From Hoeflea_A sp965228435 (lineage in GTDB: Bacteria > Pseudomonadota > Alphaproteobacteria > Rhizobiales > Rhizobiaceae), in NCBI GenBank assembly GCA_965228435.1, contig OZ245818.1, positions 1,364,001 to 1,428,000 of the forward strand: DNA of 64,000 bases, in the 5' to 3' direction. A program made the position numbers and the translations under genes. Position 1 is the first letter of the stretch. Each line of letters begins with the position of its first letter. Shown here piece by piece: positions 17,182 through 26,398 of the stretch. A model generated the notes under the pieces. It searched no databases and was not told the origin of the DNA. It worked only from the letters and a program-made list of their open reading frames with translations.

Positions 17182-17796
17182 ATGGAATTGACAGCACTGA
17201 TCCTGTTCGCCGGGGCCTTGCTGGTTGCAGCCGGGTCGCCGGGGCCGAGCATCGCCGCACTGGTTGCCCGTGTGCTGGCCAATGGACACCGCGACGTGCT
17301 GCCCTTTCTTGCCGCCATGTGGGTTGGCGAAGCCGTTTGGCTGACCTTTGCTGTCTGGGGATTGGCGTCGATCGCCGCGACGTTCCAGCCGGTTTTTGCC
17401 GTCATCAAATGGGTGGGCGTCTGTTACCTCCTCTACCTCGCCTGGAAGATGTGGCGCGCGCCGGTCGACGTTTCCGGAGAACGGCTGCCCGAGCGCGGCT
17501 CCTCGACGAAGATGTTCGCCGCCGGACTGGCGGTGACACTGGGAAATCCGAAGATCATGGTGTTCTACCTGGCTCTGCTGCCGACGATCATCGATCTCGG
17601 CGGCCTGACGGTCTGGGGCTGGGGCGAGCTTGTCGCCGTCATGCTGGTCGTGCTGATCGCGATTGATGCCGCGTGGGTTTTGATGGCTGCCCGGGCAAGA
17701 CGGCTGCTGAAAAGTCCGCGTGCGGTCAGACTGGCAAACCGGTTCAGCGCCGGGATGATGGCCGCGGCCGCATCGGCGATCGCCGCACGGAGCTGA
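17182..17796 (+). CDS. LysE/RhtB-family amino-acid exporter
   Basis: A 204-residue inner-membrane protein with about six hydrophobic segments. It has the family's N-terminal hallmark AAGSPGPSIAALVARVLANG (residues about 16-35) and a second conserved stretch YLLYLAWKMWR. The segment LAVTLGNPKIMVFYLALLP is also typical. It should export an amino acid or related metabolite; substrate unknown. The ATG follows TAGGAGGGG. It converges with the RraA-like gene (15-bp gap). Confidence 0.88.
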   Translation: MELTALILFAGALLVAAGSPGPSIAALVARVLANGHRDVLPFLAAMWVGEAVWLTFAVWGLASIAATFQPVFAVIKWVGVCYLLYLAWKMWRAPVDVSGERLPERGSSTKMFAAGLAVTLGNPKIMVFYLALLPTIIDLGGLTVWGWGELVAVMLVVLIAIDAAWVLMAARARRLLKSPRAVRLANRFSAGMMAAAASAIAARS

Positions 17797-17811
17797 TCTG
17801 GTCGTTCGGGC

Positions 17812-18294
17812 TTACGAGCCGGCGGTCAATTCCCTGTCCGAAACCAGCACACCGTCCGCATCACAATAAACCCAGTCTCCTGGCTTGAACGTGGCATCGC
17901 CGAAGCGCACCGGGCCTCCGACACTGCCGGTGCCGTTCTTGCTGCTCTTAACAGGCGTCGTTGCAAGGCAGCGTACGCCGACGTCCATGGCATCGATTTC
18001 AACACTGTCGCGGATCGCGCCGTTGATGATGATCCCGGCCCAGCCATTGTCGAGCAGAATTCCGGCGATCATGTCGCCCATGATGGCCACCCGCGTCGAG
18101 CCGCCACCTTCGACAACGAGCACCCGCCCGTTTCCAGGCTTTTCCAGTTCCGCCTTCAGAAGCACATTGTCCTCGAAACAGGCAACGGTCTGGGCCTGAC
18201 CGAAGAACGCCGACCTGCCACCGAATTTCAGGAATGGCAGGTTGCAGAAACGGACGTCATCGGGAAATTCATCGACCAGATCGGCGGTTTTCAT
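17812..18294 (-). CDS. rraA: RraA-family protein (RNase E regulator / HMG-type aldolase fold)
   Basis: A 160-residue protein of the RraA family, which contains both RNase E inhibitors and 4-hydroxy-4-methyl-2-oxoglutarate/oxaloacetate lyases. The conserved core GDMIAGILLDNGWAGIIING followed by AIRD holds the Arg-Asp pair needed for aldolase activity, so a catalytic role is possible. Length fits the short RraA type. It lies 36 bp downstream of a hypothetical gene on the same strand and may share its promoter. Confidence 0.85.
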   Translation of the reverse strand: MKTADLVDEFPDDVRFCNLPFLKFGGRSAFFGQAQTVACFEDNVLLKAELEKPGNGRVLVVEGGGSTRVAIMGDMIAGILLDNGWAGIIINGAIRDSVEIDAMDVGVRCLATTPVKSSKNGTGSVGGPVRFGDATFKPGDWVYCDADGVLVSDRELTAGS

Positions 18295-18330
18295 GGCGGG
18301 ATTCCTTGCAAGTGGCTCGCGCGCATGGTT

Positions 18331-19317
18331 TCAGATCGCGCGTCGGTCGGCAAGCCGATGCGGCTCAGCCAGCCCCTGGCTCCTGCTGAAGGACCGAAGG
18401 ACCGCGGCAAAGTCCATGTGGGCCGGAATGGCCGTATTCAGATGATGCCAAGCTCCAGGCCAAGGATTGAAATCCAGGCCGATGCGTGAGTTCAACCCAC
18501 CGAACCAGTCGATCGTGCCGAGATACTGGCCGACATTGTCGAAGCCTGTCGGCAGCTCGACGACAGCCCCCACCGTCGTCACGCGAGCCGCACGAGCCTT
18601 CGAGATCGCCGGCGCAACGCCCGACAGAACCAGTGCTTCAAGTGCGTAGGCAATGGAAAGACAGCCTTTGCTGTGCCCCGCAAGCGAGAGAATCTCGCGA
18701 TCGTCGTCGAGCAGCAGCCGCAACAACGTTTGCGAATCGGTCAGACCCGTCAGCCGGTCGGACGTGGCGATGGCCTCCGGACCTGAAGTTTCCCCGACCA
18801 ACTCAGCCGCCATTGTTTCCGGCCGATCATCGCGCCTCTTGAACCAGTGAAGCATGCGGTTTGCACCACCGAGCGTAAACCACCCGCCGAGCGCCTCCCC
18901 CATCAGGTCAGCCACGCCATAGCCTGCGACGATGGCGCCGACAGGCTCATCGAAGTGATCCGCAACGGTGCGCGCGAACGCCACCGCGCCAAGGTCGCTG
19001 CTACCGACCCCGGCGATCGCAAATCGCTGCAGCAATCGCCCCGGCGCCGCCCGAAGACTGCGGTAATCATTGTATTTCTGCAATCCGGGATCGCGACCGG
19101 CCCGGCTGGGCCAAACCACAATGATCGTCCCCTCCCGGCGGGTCTCGGCGATCAGCATTTTGGTCTCGGCCTCCGTCAATTGACCGACATCATAGAAGAG
19201 CCAATCGAGCGCGGTGTTGCGTTGTTTGAGCCCCGGCGGAAGGGTTTCGGTGGCCGCCCTGAGGAAATCGGGCGGCGACGAAAGGGAAAAGGGATCGGCG
19301 AGTCCAGGCATCTGCAT
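18331..19317 (-). CDS. Hypothetical protein with lipase-like nucleophile elbow
   Basis: A 328-residue soluble protein of no family I recognise. It contains LSLAGHSKGCLSIAYALE, a GxSxG-type nucleophile elbow (about residues 214-231), so an alpha/beta-hydrolase fold is possible. A candidate distal His lies in AWHHLNTAIPAHMDF. The first third is unlike standard lipases. It precedes the RraA-like gene on the same strand. A lipase or esterase is the most reasonable guess; the substrate cannot be inferred. Confidence 0.7.
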   Translation of the reverse strand: MQMPGLADPFSLSSPPDFLRAATETLPPGLKQRNTALDWLFYDVGQLTEAETKMLIAETRREGTIIVVWPSRAGRDPGLQKYNDYRSLRAAPGRLLQRFAIAGVGSSDLGAVAFARTVADHFDEPVGAIVAGYGVADLMGEALGGWFTLGGANRMLHWFKRRDDRPETMAAELVGETSGPEAIATSDRLTGLTDSQTLLRLLLDDDREILSLAGHSKGCLSIAYALEALVLSGVAPAISKARAARVTTVGAVVELPTGFDNVGQYLGTIDWFGGLNSRIGLDFNPWPGAWHHLNTAIPAHMDFAAVLRSFSRSQGLAEPHRLADRRAI

Positions 19318-19402
19318 CCGGCATCTCCAGATTGCTGCATTGCAACATAAACAACCTAGCAGTTCGTCCGCCGATTGCCAGAAAAATCGCGGGTCTTGTA
19401 TT

Positions 19403-19440
19403 TAGTCCGAAATCGCACTATATAGTACGAAATCGCACTA
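19403..19440. promoter_or_regulatory. Two tandem 18-bp palindromic MarR-type operator candidates
   Basis: Sites 19403-19420 and 19423-19440 both read TAGT-N10-ACTA and differ at only one base. They repeat every 20 bp (two helical turns), and their junction ACTATATAGT is itself a perfect palindrome. They lie immediately before the nitroreductase start and its ribosome site, in the promoter of an operon that ends with a MarR-family gene. Autoregulation by that MarR protein is the natural reading, by inference. Confidence 0.65.
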
Positions 19441-19453
19441 AATGGAGATCATC

Positions 19454-20560
19454 ATGGCACTCAACAGACGACAGGCATTGGGCATCATCGGCGGCGGAAC
19501 CATCCTTGCGGCAGCAGGCGGTGGGGCGCTTTTTGCTGCCACCCGCACGCCCGAAAGGGCATTGGCTCCGTGGTCGGCAGCCGGAGGTTACGATGAACCT
19601 CGGCGACGCGCCCTGTCCTACGCGGTGCTGGCGCCGAACCCGCACAATCGGCAACCCTGGCTGGTGGATCTGAACACGCCGGACCGGGTCACCCTTTATC
19701 GCGACAAGGAACGGGACCTGCCGCATACGGATCCCCATGCGCGACAGCTGACCATTGGTCTCGGCTGTTTTCTCGAACTAATGACCATTGCTGCTTCACA
19801 GACCGGCCACAAGGTCGATCTCGACCTGTTTCCCGAAGGTGAGGATGGTCCCGTCGCTCATGCTGCTTTTTCGCCGGGCGCGACGGCAGACCCCCTCTTT
19901 GCTCATGTGATGGAGCGCCGTTCCTGCAAGGAACCGTTTGAAGACAAGCCGGTGCCTCAATCCGATGTCGAAGCGCTTTCGTCGCTGGCCGATATCATCA
20001 CGGAAGAGGAGCGCGTCGCCGCTATCCGAACCCTCACCTGGGAAGCCTGGCTGGAGGAAATGAAGACCCCGCACACGCTGAAGGAAAGCGTCGACCTTAT
20101 GCGCTTCGGCAAACGCGAGATCAACGCAAACCCCGACGGGATCGATCTCGGCGGGCCGTTTCTGGAAGCCCTGATGGTCGTGGGCATGCTTGGCCGCGAG
20201 GCCCAGCTGGACCCGGAATCGACCGGGTACAAGGAAGGTGTTCGCATCTACCAGGAAATGCTCGCGGCAACCCCTGCCTATGCGGTGCTGACCACGTCCG
20301 GAAATGATCGCAGCGACCAGATCGAGGCCGGCCGCCGTTGGCTGCGGCTCAACCTGACGACAACTGGCCTTGGACTCGCCCTGCATCCGGTGAGCCAGGC
20401 GTTACAGGAATTCCCCGAGATGAAGCCGCACTACGACAAAGCCCATGCCATGCTCGCCGACCCCGGCCATACCGTGCAGATGCTTGGTAGACTGGGTTAC
20501 GGTCCGACGGTAGACAAGTCTCCCAGATGGCCGCTGGAGACTCGCGTGATCGATGGATAG
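19454..20560 (+). CDS. Tat-exported nitroreductase/Acg-like flavin oxidoreductase
   Basis: A 368-residue protein. The N-terminus NRRQALGIIGGGTILAAAGG is a twin-arginine signal, so export to the periplasm is expected. The body shows the nitroreductase pattern: LAPNPHNRQPW (FMN contact), MERRSCKEPFEDKPV, and a C-terminal LGRLGYGP. It resembles Acg/YdjA-type members. The ATG at 19454 is preferred to 19442, because the GGAG inside the upstream ATGGAG gives correct spacing. It overlaps the MarR gene by eight bases. It probably reduces nitro- or quinone-type compounds, under MarR control. Confidence 0.8.
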   Translation: MALNRRQALGIIGGGTILAAAGGGALFAATRTPERALAPWSAAGGYDEPRRRALSYAVLAPNPHNRQPWLVDLNTPDRVTLYRDKERDLPHTDPHARQLTIGLGCFLELMTIAASQTGHKVDLDLFPEGEDGPVAHAAFSPGATADPLFAHVMERRSCKEPFEDKPVPQSDVEALSSLADIITEEERVAAIRTLTWEAWLEEMKTPHTLKESVDLMRFGKREINANPDGIDLGGPFLEALMVVGMLGREAQLDPESTGYKEGVRIYQEMLAATPAYAVLTTSGNDRSDQIEAGRRWLRLNLTTTGLGLALHPVSQALQEFPEMKPHYDKAHAMLADPGHTVQMLGRLGYGPTVDKSPRWPLETRVIDG

Positions 20561-20999
20561 CAAGACGCTTGGGACATATTTCGCCTTTTTCAACGAAATC
20601 GGAATTATCAGCCAACTGAGCCGCGCCCAACTGGAGGAGCGGCTCCCGGAGGGCTTTCTGATTTCGCACTTTTCAGTCCTCAATCATTTGATCCGGGTCT
20701 CGGACGGACGCACTCCGCTGGAGATAGCGCAGGCTTTCCAGGTCGCGAAGACCACCATGACCCACACACTGTCTGGATTGGAGAAACATGGTCTCGTTGA
20801 GATGCGCCCAAACCCCGACGATGGCCGCAGCAAGCGGGTCTGGCTGACGGCTAAGGGTCGTGCCTTTCGCGACAATGCCATCGGCGCCATGGCACCAGAC
20901 ATGGCCGGACTGGCCGAAGCATTTCCGCCAGGCGACATCGCCACACTGCTTCCCCGCCTGACCAAAATCCGTCAATTCATGGACGCGGCGCGAGATTGA
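20553..20999 (+). CDS. MarR-family transcriptional regulator
   Basis: A 148-residue regulator with a winged helix at about residues 45-105: PLEIAQAFQVAKTTMTHTLS forms the recognition helix region, and the wing is NPDDGRSKRVWLT, the classic DxRSKRV-type MarR motif. It dimerises through its terminal helices. It overlaps the nitroreductase gene by eight bases, so the two are one unit. It likely binds the paired palindromes at 19403-19440 and releases them on sensing a phenolic or oxidant ligand. Confidence 0.9.
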   Translation: MDSKTLGTYFAFFNEIGIISQLSRAQLEERLPEGFLISHFSVLNHLIRVSDGRTPLEIAQAFQVAKTTMTHTLSGLEKHGLVEMRPNPDDGRSKRVWLTAKGRAFRDNAIGAMAPDMAGLAEAFPPGDIATLLPRLTKIRQFMDAARD

Positions 21000-21074
21000 C
21001 ACGCACCTGATTCCGATTGCGGCGGAACCGCAATTGCCGTTCTATGATGGTATCGAACAGCAGCGGGACCTCAG

Positions 21075-21704
21075 ATGATCGACCTCTATACCTGGACAAC
21101 CCCCAACGGCCGCAAGGTCTCCATTTTGCTTGAGGAACTTGGCGTACCCTATACGGCACATGCCATCAACATCACCGAAGGCGAACAGCACGCTCCGGAG
21201 TTCCTGGACATCAGTCCCAACAACAAGATCCCGGCTATTGTCGATCACGACAATGGCCTGAAGCTGATGGAAACCGGGGCGATCATGCTTTATCTGGCGG
21301 AAAAATACGGCCGCTTCATGCCAACCGATCTTGAGGGCCGCGCCCGCGCATGGGAATGGCTGATGTGGCAGATGGGCGGACTTGGACCGATCCTTGGCCA
21401 GGTCCATCATTTCGTCAAATACAACAGGGGCAAGTCGGCCTATGCCGAAGAGCGCTACAGCACCGAGGGGCACCGTCTCTATGGTGTTCTCGACAAACGT
21501 CTCGAAGGCCGCGACTACATCGTCGACGAATATTCCATCGTCGATATGGCCTGCTGGCCCTGGGTCTCACGCTACGAGTGGCAGGAAGTGGACCTGAAGC
21601 AATATCCGAACGTGCGGGCGTGGTATCAGCGATTGGCGGCCCGCGAGGCGGTGCAGAAGGGCTACCACGTTCCGAAGAAGGTCAACGAGATTCCCGAGGG
21701 TTGA
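21075..21704 (+). CDS. Glutathione S-transferase family protein (YfcG/Ure2-like)
   Basis: A 209-residue cytosolic GST. The thioredoxin-fold N-domain begins with YTWTTPNGRKVSILLEELG, where Thr/Asn near residues 9-11 takes the place of the usual Tyr/Ser, as in the Nu-class YfcG group that acts as a disulfide reductase. Glutathione contacts NNKIPAIVD and METGAIMLYLAEK are present. The C-domain has IVDEYSIVDMACWPW. It follows the MarR gene by 75 bp on the same strand. Confidence 0.85.
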   Translation: MIDLYTWTTPNGRKVSILLEELGVPYTAHAINITEGEQHAPEFLDISPNNKIPAIVDHDNGLKLMETGAIMLYLAEKYGRFMPTDLEGRARAWEWLMWQMGGLGPILGQVHHFVKYNRGKSAYAEERYSTEGHRLYGVLDKRLEGRDYIVDEYSIVDMACWPWVSRYEWQEVDLKQYPNVRAWYQRLAAREAVQKGYHVPKKVNEIPEG

Positions 21705-21731
21705 CCGGACGGCGGTGCAGACTGGAAGGTG

Positions 21732-22688
21732 ATGGAGTTTTTATTCATCGCAGCGGTCGGGCTGGCCCTTATCGGACTGGCAATCAGGCTGGGGTTTTTC
21801 TCCTCCAGTCTGAGCCGTGACGACCTTTCCGACTTTGCCTTTTCCCGAGTTGCGCTGCCGGATGGGACAACCGTCAATTACCGGGAGCGCGGTGATCCCG
21901 GCAATCGGACACTGCTCTTTGTTCATGGCGGCGGCGATTCCCTGTCCGCCTGGGATGGCTGGGCGGAAACGCTTGAAGACGACCACCACCTGATTGCGAT
22001 CGACTTGCCGGGCCACGGGTTGTCTGATCCTTATCCAGACGGCACCTACGGCACGGAACGATTTGCCCGCTCCGTAAAGGCCTTCGTCGATACGATGGGC
22101 CTCAAGGATTTCGTCATCATCGGCCATTCGTTTGGCGGCGAGACGGTGCTGCGCTTCGTCGTCTCCAATCCGGATGACCCCTGCGCCATGATCCTTGTGG
22201 CACCGGGCGGCTACAAGGCCGAGCACGGACTGGCAGTGCCGCTCCCGATCGCACGCTTCGCACTCTCTTCTGTCGGAAAGGTGCTGCTGCGCAATTTCTG
22301 GAGCCGTGCCCTGTTCACCTGGTTCCAGCACAAGAACTTCTTCTTCGGTCGATCGGAGGTCGTCGCCGCGGCGATCGAGCGCCAGTTCAAGTTGCTGCGA
22401 TACGGACCGAACCGCGGCGCCATGCTATCGCTTGTCATGCACGACATGGCGCACCATGCCGATGTCACCGGTCTGAACGACCTCGAATTGCCCGCGCTGT
22501 TTCTTTGGGGGTGCAACGACCGGATCGTGCCGCTGGAAACCGGTCAGCGCATCGCTTCCGATGTTCCCGGATCACAGCTCCGCATCTATAGCGACATCGG
22601 TCACATGATCCATGTCGAAATGGCGTCAAGAAGCGCTGCCGACGCCCTGACATTCCTGCGCGAACGGGTGGACCCAAGCCACCCGTGA
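21732..22688 (+). CDS. Membrane-anchored alpha/beta hydrolase
   Basis: A 318-residue hydrolase with an N-terminal hydrophobic anchor (residues 1-23). The oxyanion region FVHGGGDS, nucleophile elbow GHSFGGE, acid in WGCNDRIVPLE and His in IGHMIHVEM complete the catalytic triad. The ATG at 21732 is chosen over a GTG one codon earlier. It follows the GST gene by 27 bp and converges with phoB (10-bp gap). The substrate is unknown; it probably hydrolyses an ester or epoxide-like compound. Confidence 0.82.
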   Translation: MEFLFIAAVGLALIGLAIRLGFFSSSLSRDDLSDFAFSRVALPDGTTVNYRERGDPGNRTLLFVHGGGDSLSAWDGWAETLEDDHHLIAIDLPGHGLSDPYPDGTYGTERFARSVKAFVDTMGLKDFVIIGHSFGGETVLRFVVSNPDDPCAMILVAPGGYKAEHGLAVPLPIARFALSSVGKVLLRNFWSRALFTWFQHKNFFFGRSEVVAAAIERQFKLLRYGPNRGAMLSLVMHDMAHHADVTGLNDLELPALFLWGCNDRIVPLETGQRIASDVPGSQLRIYSDIGHMIHVEMASRSAADALTFLRERVDPSHP

Positions 22689-22698
22689 ACTGAGACCC

Positions 22699-23388
22699 TC
22701 AGCACTCCAGCGAATAGCCGGCGCCGCGCACCGTGCGGATCACGTCACGCATATTGGCAAAATTCAGCGCCTTGCGCAGCCGACCGACGTGCACGTCGAC
22801 AGTGCGTTCGTCGACATAGATATCGTGACCCCAGACGCCGTCCAGCAGTTGCGAGCGTGAAAACACCCGGGTCGGCGACGCCATGAAAAACTCCAGTAGG
22901 CGGAATTCCGTCGGGCCGAGCTTGATCTCCCTGCCCTTTCGGTAAACACGGTGCGTCTCCCGATCAAGCTCGATGTCGCCGGCCTTGAGAACCGACGATA
23001 TCGTCTCCGGCTTGGCCCGGCGCAGCAATGCGCGCACGCGAGCCATCAGTTCCGGCGTTGAGAACGGCTTGACGACATAGTCGTCGGCGCCGGTCGACAG
23101 ACCACGCACCCGCTCGCTTTCCTCGCCGCGAGCCGTCAGAAGGATGATCGGCAGCTTTTCCGTTTCCGGCCGCACCCGCAGCCGACGGCACAGTTCGATG
23201 CCGGACAATCCGGGCAGCATCCAGTCGAGGATGAGCAGGTCCGGCTGCCGCTCCAGCAACGCGACTTCGGCATCATCGCCACGCAGGATCGTATCGACCT
23301 CATAGCCCTCGGCTTCGAGGTTGTAACGCAGCAGGACGCTCAGCGCCTCTTCGTCTTCAACAACGGTAATTTGCGGTGACATACTCAT
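22699..23388 (-). CDS. phoB: Phosphate regulon response regulator PhoB
   Basis: A 229-residue OmpR-family regulator. The receiver has acidic pair VVEDEE, phospho-Asp in LLILDWMLPGLSG and Lys in VVKPF. The winged helix has KLGPTEFRLLEFFM and VDERTVDVHVGRLRKAL, the PhoB recognition-helix signature. It activates Pho-box promoters during phosphate limitation. It is the last gene of the minus-strand phoR-pstSCAB-phoU-phoB series, 33 bp after phoU, an order usual in Hyphomicrobiales. Confidence 0.95.
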   Translation of the reverse strand: MSMSPQITVVEDEEALSVLLRYNLEAEGYEVDTILRGDDAEVALLERQPDLLILDWMLPGLSGIELCRRLRVRPETEKLPIILLTARGEESERVRGLSTGADDYVVKPFSTPELMARVRALLRRAKPETISSVLKAGDIELDRETHRVYRKGREIKLGPTEFRLLEFFMASPTRVFSRSQLLDGVWGHDIYVDERTVDVHVGRLRKALNFANMRDVIRTVRGAGYSLEC

Positions 23389-23421
23389 TGTTCTGCCCCG
23401 TTTTGCCTGACTTTTTCGCCC

Positions 23422-24156
23422 TTAGCTCTCGACCACCACCGACGCCGATTCATCGTCCTTCGGCCGTTCCGTGCTAAACTGTTCGCCCGTGGCGATGTAA
23501 TAAACCGATTCAGCGATGTTGGTGGCGTGATCGCCGATGCGCTCGATGTTCTTGGCGCAAAACAGCAGATGCGTACAGGACGTAATGTTACGCGGGTCTT
23601 CCATCATGTAGGTCAGCAATTCGCGAAACAGTGACGTGTAGATGGCGTCGATTTCCTCGTCTCGCTCACGCACCGAGTTGGCCAGCTCTCCCGACCGGGT
23701 TGCGTAGGCGTCGAGCACTTCCTTCAACTGAGCTTGGGCCAGTTCAGACAGGTGCTCCAGTCCGCGAACCAGTTTTTTCGGCTGCACCATGCCGTCGACG
23801 ACAATCACTCGCTTGGCGATGTTCTTGGCCATGTCGCCGACCCGTTCCAGGTCAGCGGCAATTCGGATCGAGCCGATGATGTTGCGCAGGTCGGAGGCCA
23901 TGGGCTGGCGCTTGGCAATGATCAGAACCGCCTTTTCGCCGATCTGCCGTTCGGCTTCGTCGAGGATCAGATCATCCGAGATGACCTTCTGGGAAAGGCC
24001 GGCATCGGCATTGATCAGCGCTGTCACGGACTCGCCCAGCATGCGTTCGGCAATGCCGCCCATTTCCGAGATGCGGCGGACAAGAAAGTCGAGCTCTTCG
24101 TCATAGGCCGACACGGTATGGGCATTGGACGCTGCGTTGGTAGCTTCGTCACTCAT
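23422..24156 (-). CDS. phoU: Phosphate signalling protein PhoU
   Basis: A 244-residue all-helical protein with two three-helix PhoU repeats. Each carries an E/DxxxD metal-binding pattern, for example RIAADLERVGDMAKNIAKR in the first and AKNIERIGDHATNIAESV in the second. It restrains the PstSCAB-PhoR complex so that PhoB is not phosphorylated when phosphate is plentiful. It lies between pstB (42-bp gap) and phoB. Confidence 0.95.
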   Translation of the reverse strand: MSDEATNAASNAHTVSAYDEELDFLVRRISEMGGIAERMLGESVTALINADAGLSQKVISDDLILDEAERQIGEKAVLIIAKRQPMASDLRNIIGSIRIAADLERVGDMAKNIAKRVIVVDGMVQPKKLVRGLEHLSELAQAQLKEVLDAYATRSGELANSVRERDEEIDAIYTSLFRELLTYMMEDPRNITSCTHLLFCAKNIERIGDHATNIAESVYYIATGEQFSTERPKDDESASVVVES

Positions 24157-24198
24157 GGGTTTTCCATTCTTGTTTGGGCTCGTCGGACGGTTCCTGGA

Positions 24199-25011
24199 TC
24201 AACCGAAGCGGCCGGTAATGTAGTCCTGTGTGCGCTGATCGCTCGGGCTTGTGAACATCTTATCCGTATCGTCAACCTCGACCAGATTGCCCAAGTGGAA
24301 CATGGCCGTACGCTGCGATACCCGTGCAGCCTGCTGCATCGAGTGGGTAACGATCACGATGGTAAAGTTCTGACGCAACTCGTCGATCAGTTCCTCGACT
24401 TTTGCCGTGGCGATAGGGTCAAGCGCGGAACAGGGCTCGTCCATCAGGATCACTTCCGGGCCAACCGCGATCGCCCGGGCAATGCACAAGCGCTGCTGCT
24501 GACCACCGGATAGGCCGGTGCCAGGCGCATGAAGGCGATCCTTGACCTCGTCAAACAGGCCCGCCTTCTGCAGGCTGGTCTCGACGATCTCGTCGAAATC
24601 CGCCTTGCTGGATGCAAGACCATGGATGCGGGGGCCGTAGCAGATGTTCTCGTAGATCGACTTCGGAAATGGATTGGGCTTCTGGAACACCATGCCCACG
24701 CTCGCGCGCAACTCCACGACATCGACTGAGGAGTGATAGACATCGGCACCGTCGAGGGTGATGCTGCCCTCGACCCGGCAGCCGTCAATCGTGTCGTTCA
24801 TGCGGTTAAGACAGCGCAGGAACGTCGACTTGCCGCATCCTGAAGGTCCAATCAGCGCGGTCACCTGGTTTTCGCGGACATCCAGATTGACCCCGAAGAG
24901 GGCCTGTGACTCTCCGTAATAGACCGAAACGTCGCTGCCTCTCATCTTAGCAGGCGGCGGGGATCCGGGCTTGTTGCCGATCGCATCTTCGACAGCGGCT
25001 TCAGACATCAT
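24199..25011 (-). CDS. pstB: Phosphate ABC transporter ATP-binding protein
   Basis: A 270-residue ATPase of the high-affinity phosphate transporter. Walker A GPSGCGKST, signature LSGGQQQRLCIARA, Walker B VILMDEPCSALDP and switch His IVTHSM are all intact. The conserved PstB stretch LRCLNRMND is present. The start at 25011 is favoured by an AAGG six bases upstream; in-frame ATGs at 25017 and 25008 are alternatives. It works with PstA/PstC in the inner membrane. Confidence 0.95.
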   Translation of the reverse strand: MMSEAAVEDAIGNKPGSPPPAKMRGSDVSVYYGESQALFGVNLDVRENQVTALIGPSGCGKSTFLRCLNRMNDTIDGCRVEGSITLDGADVYHSSVDVVELRASVGMVFQKPNPFPKSIYENICYGPRIHGLASSKADFDEIVETSLQKAGLFDEVKDRLHAPGTGLSGGQQQRLCIARAIAVGPEVILMDEPCSALDPIATAKVEELIDELRQNFTIVIVTHSMQQAARVSQRTAMFHLGNLVEVDDTDKMFTSPSDQRTQDYITGRFG

Positions 25012-25108
25012 GTTCATCCTTGCATACCCCGTTTGTCCGGCGACCCGGCGCTGGTGGCGGGCACTCTTGACCCATCATGGAGTTTATTGGTTTTGCGCGA
25101 CATCGTCA

Positions 25109-26398
25109 TCACCAGCGCCGCTCGAAACGGTTCCTGAGGAAAACGGCCAGGCCGTTCATCAAAACGAGGAAACCCAGCAGCACCAGGATCGCGGCGGAGG
25201 TACGCGATACAAAGCCGCGTTCCGGACTGTCAGCCCAGATGTAGATCTGTGTCGGCAATGCCGTCGACGCGGAGAAGACACCCTCCGGCGGACTGGTAAT
25301 GAAGGCGTTCATGCCGATCAACAGAAGCGGCGCTGTCTCGCCAAGTGCCTGGGCAAGGCCGATGATGGTGCCGGTCAGGATCGTCGGCATCGACAGCGGC
25401 AACATGTGATGCAGGATCGCTTCGTGACGGGAGGCGCCAATTCCCAGCGCCGCCTCGCGGATCGATGAAGGAACCGACCGCAGGGCCGCCCTGGTGACGA
25501 TGATCATCGTCGGCAGAGTCATCAGCGACAGCACCATGCCGCCGACCAGCGGGGCCGAGCGCGGCAAGCCGAACCAGCCAAGGAAGACGGCGAGGCCGAG
25601 CAACCCGAAAACAACGGATGGCACCGCCGCCAGATTGTTGATGTTGATCTCGATCAGATCGGTAAAGCGGTTCTTCGGCGCGAACTCTTCGAGATAGACA
25701 GCAGCCGCGATGCCGATCGGAAAACTGATCAGAAAACAGACGAGCAATGCCCAGAAGGAACCCGCGATGGCTCCTGCCAGACCAGCGAGTTCCGGGAACC
25801 GGGAGTCGGGGTTGAGGATCAGCGCGAAGTTGATGGGCTTGGAGACCAGACCCTCCGCCTGAAGCTTATCGAACCACTCGATTTGCTGGTTGCTGACGCG
25901 GCGGCGGTCTTCCGGCGTGTCGCGGGAAATCTGACCCTTGGCAAACTGGTCAAGGGGATCTGACAGAGGGATCTGGAAATCGAACTTTTTGTCGATCAGG
26001 TCGGGATTCTTGATCACGTAATCGCGCACCAGGAAGGGCGCCGATGACGTAAACATGCCGTAATAGGCGCGTCGGTCGGAGCGCGGAATATCCGGTTCGA
26101 GAGCACTCAACGATCCACGCACGATGTTCCGCCATTTCGCTCCCATAATATCGTCAGGATCGATCTCGGCGTTTGTCAGGTCGATGGACACGCGCGCCTT
26201 GGTCTGTACGAAGGCGGATGCCCCGGTGTAGAGCAGTGTCGCGATCAACAGCACCAGAAAGCCGATGGCGAAAGAGATAGCAGCAACGCCGTAGCGCTGC
26301 AGCCGCCGGTCGGCGGCGTAGCGCCGCTTTCGGCGTGCCTCCATCTCAGGCGATTTCCACGCCGGGCGCTGGACCGTTGTCTGAGCAGCATCGGACAT
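25109..26398 (-). CDS. pstA: Phosphate ABC transporter permease PstA
   Basis: A 429-residue permease, longer than the E. coli form because of an extended N-terminus and a periplasmic insert after the first membrane segment (about residues 35-57). The C-terminal half carries six hydrophobic segments and the ATPase-contact EAA-type loop REAALGIGASRHEAI. This long layout is usual in Rhizobiales. Its ATG overlaps the pstC stop by one base (TGATG), so the two are coupled. Confidence 0.94.
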   Translation of the reverse strand: MSDAAQTTVQRPAWKSPEMEARRKRRYAADRRLQRYGVAAISFAIGFLVLLIATLLYTGASAFVQTKARVSIDLTNAEIDPDDIMGAKWRNIVRGSLSALEPDIPRSDRRAYYGMFTSSAPFLVRDYVIKNPDLIDKKFDFQIPLSDPLDQFAKGQISRDTPEDRRRVSNQQIEWFDKLQAEGLVSKPINFALILNPDSRFPELAGLAGAIAGSFWALLVCFLISFPIGIAAAVYLEEFAPKNRFTDLIEININNLAAVPSVVFGLLGLAVFLGWFGLPRSAPLVGGMVLSLMTLPTMIIVTRAALRSVPSSIREAALGIGASRHEAILHHMLPLSMPTILTGTIIGLAQALGETAPLLLIGMNAFITSPPEGVFSASTALPTQIYIWADSPERGFVSRTSAAILVLLGFLVLMNGLAVFLRNRFERRW

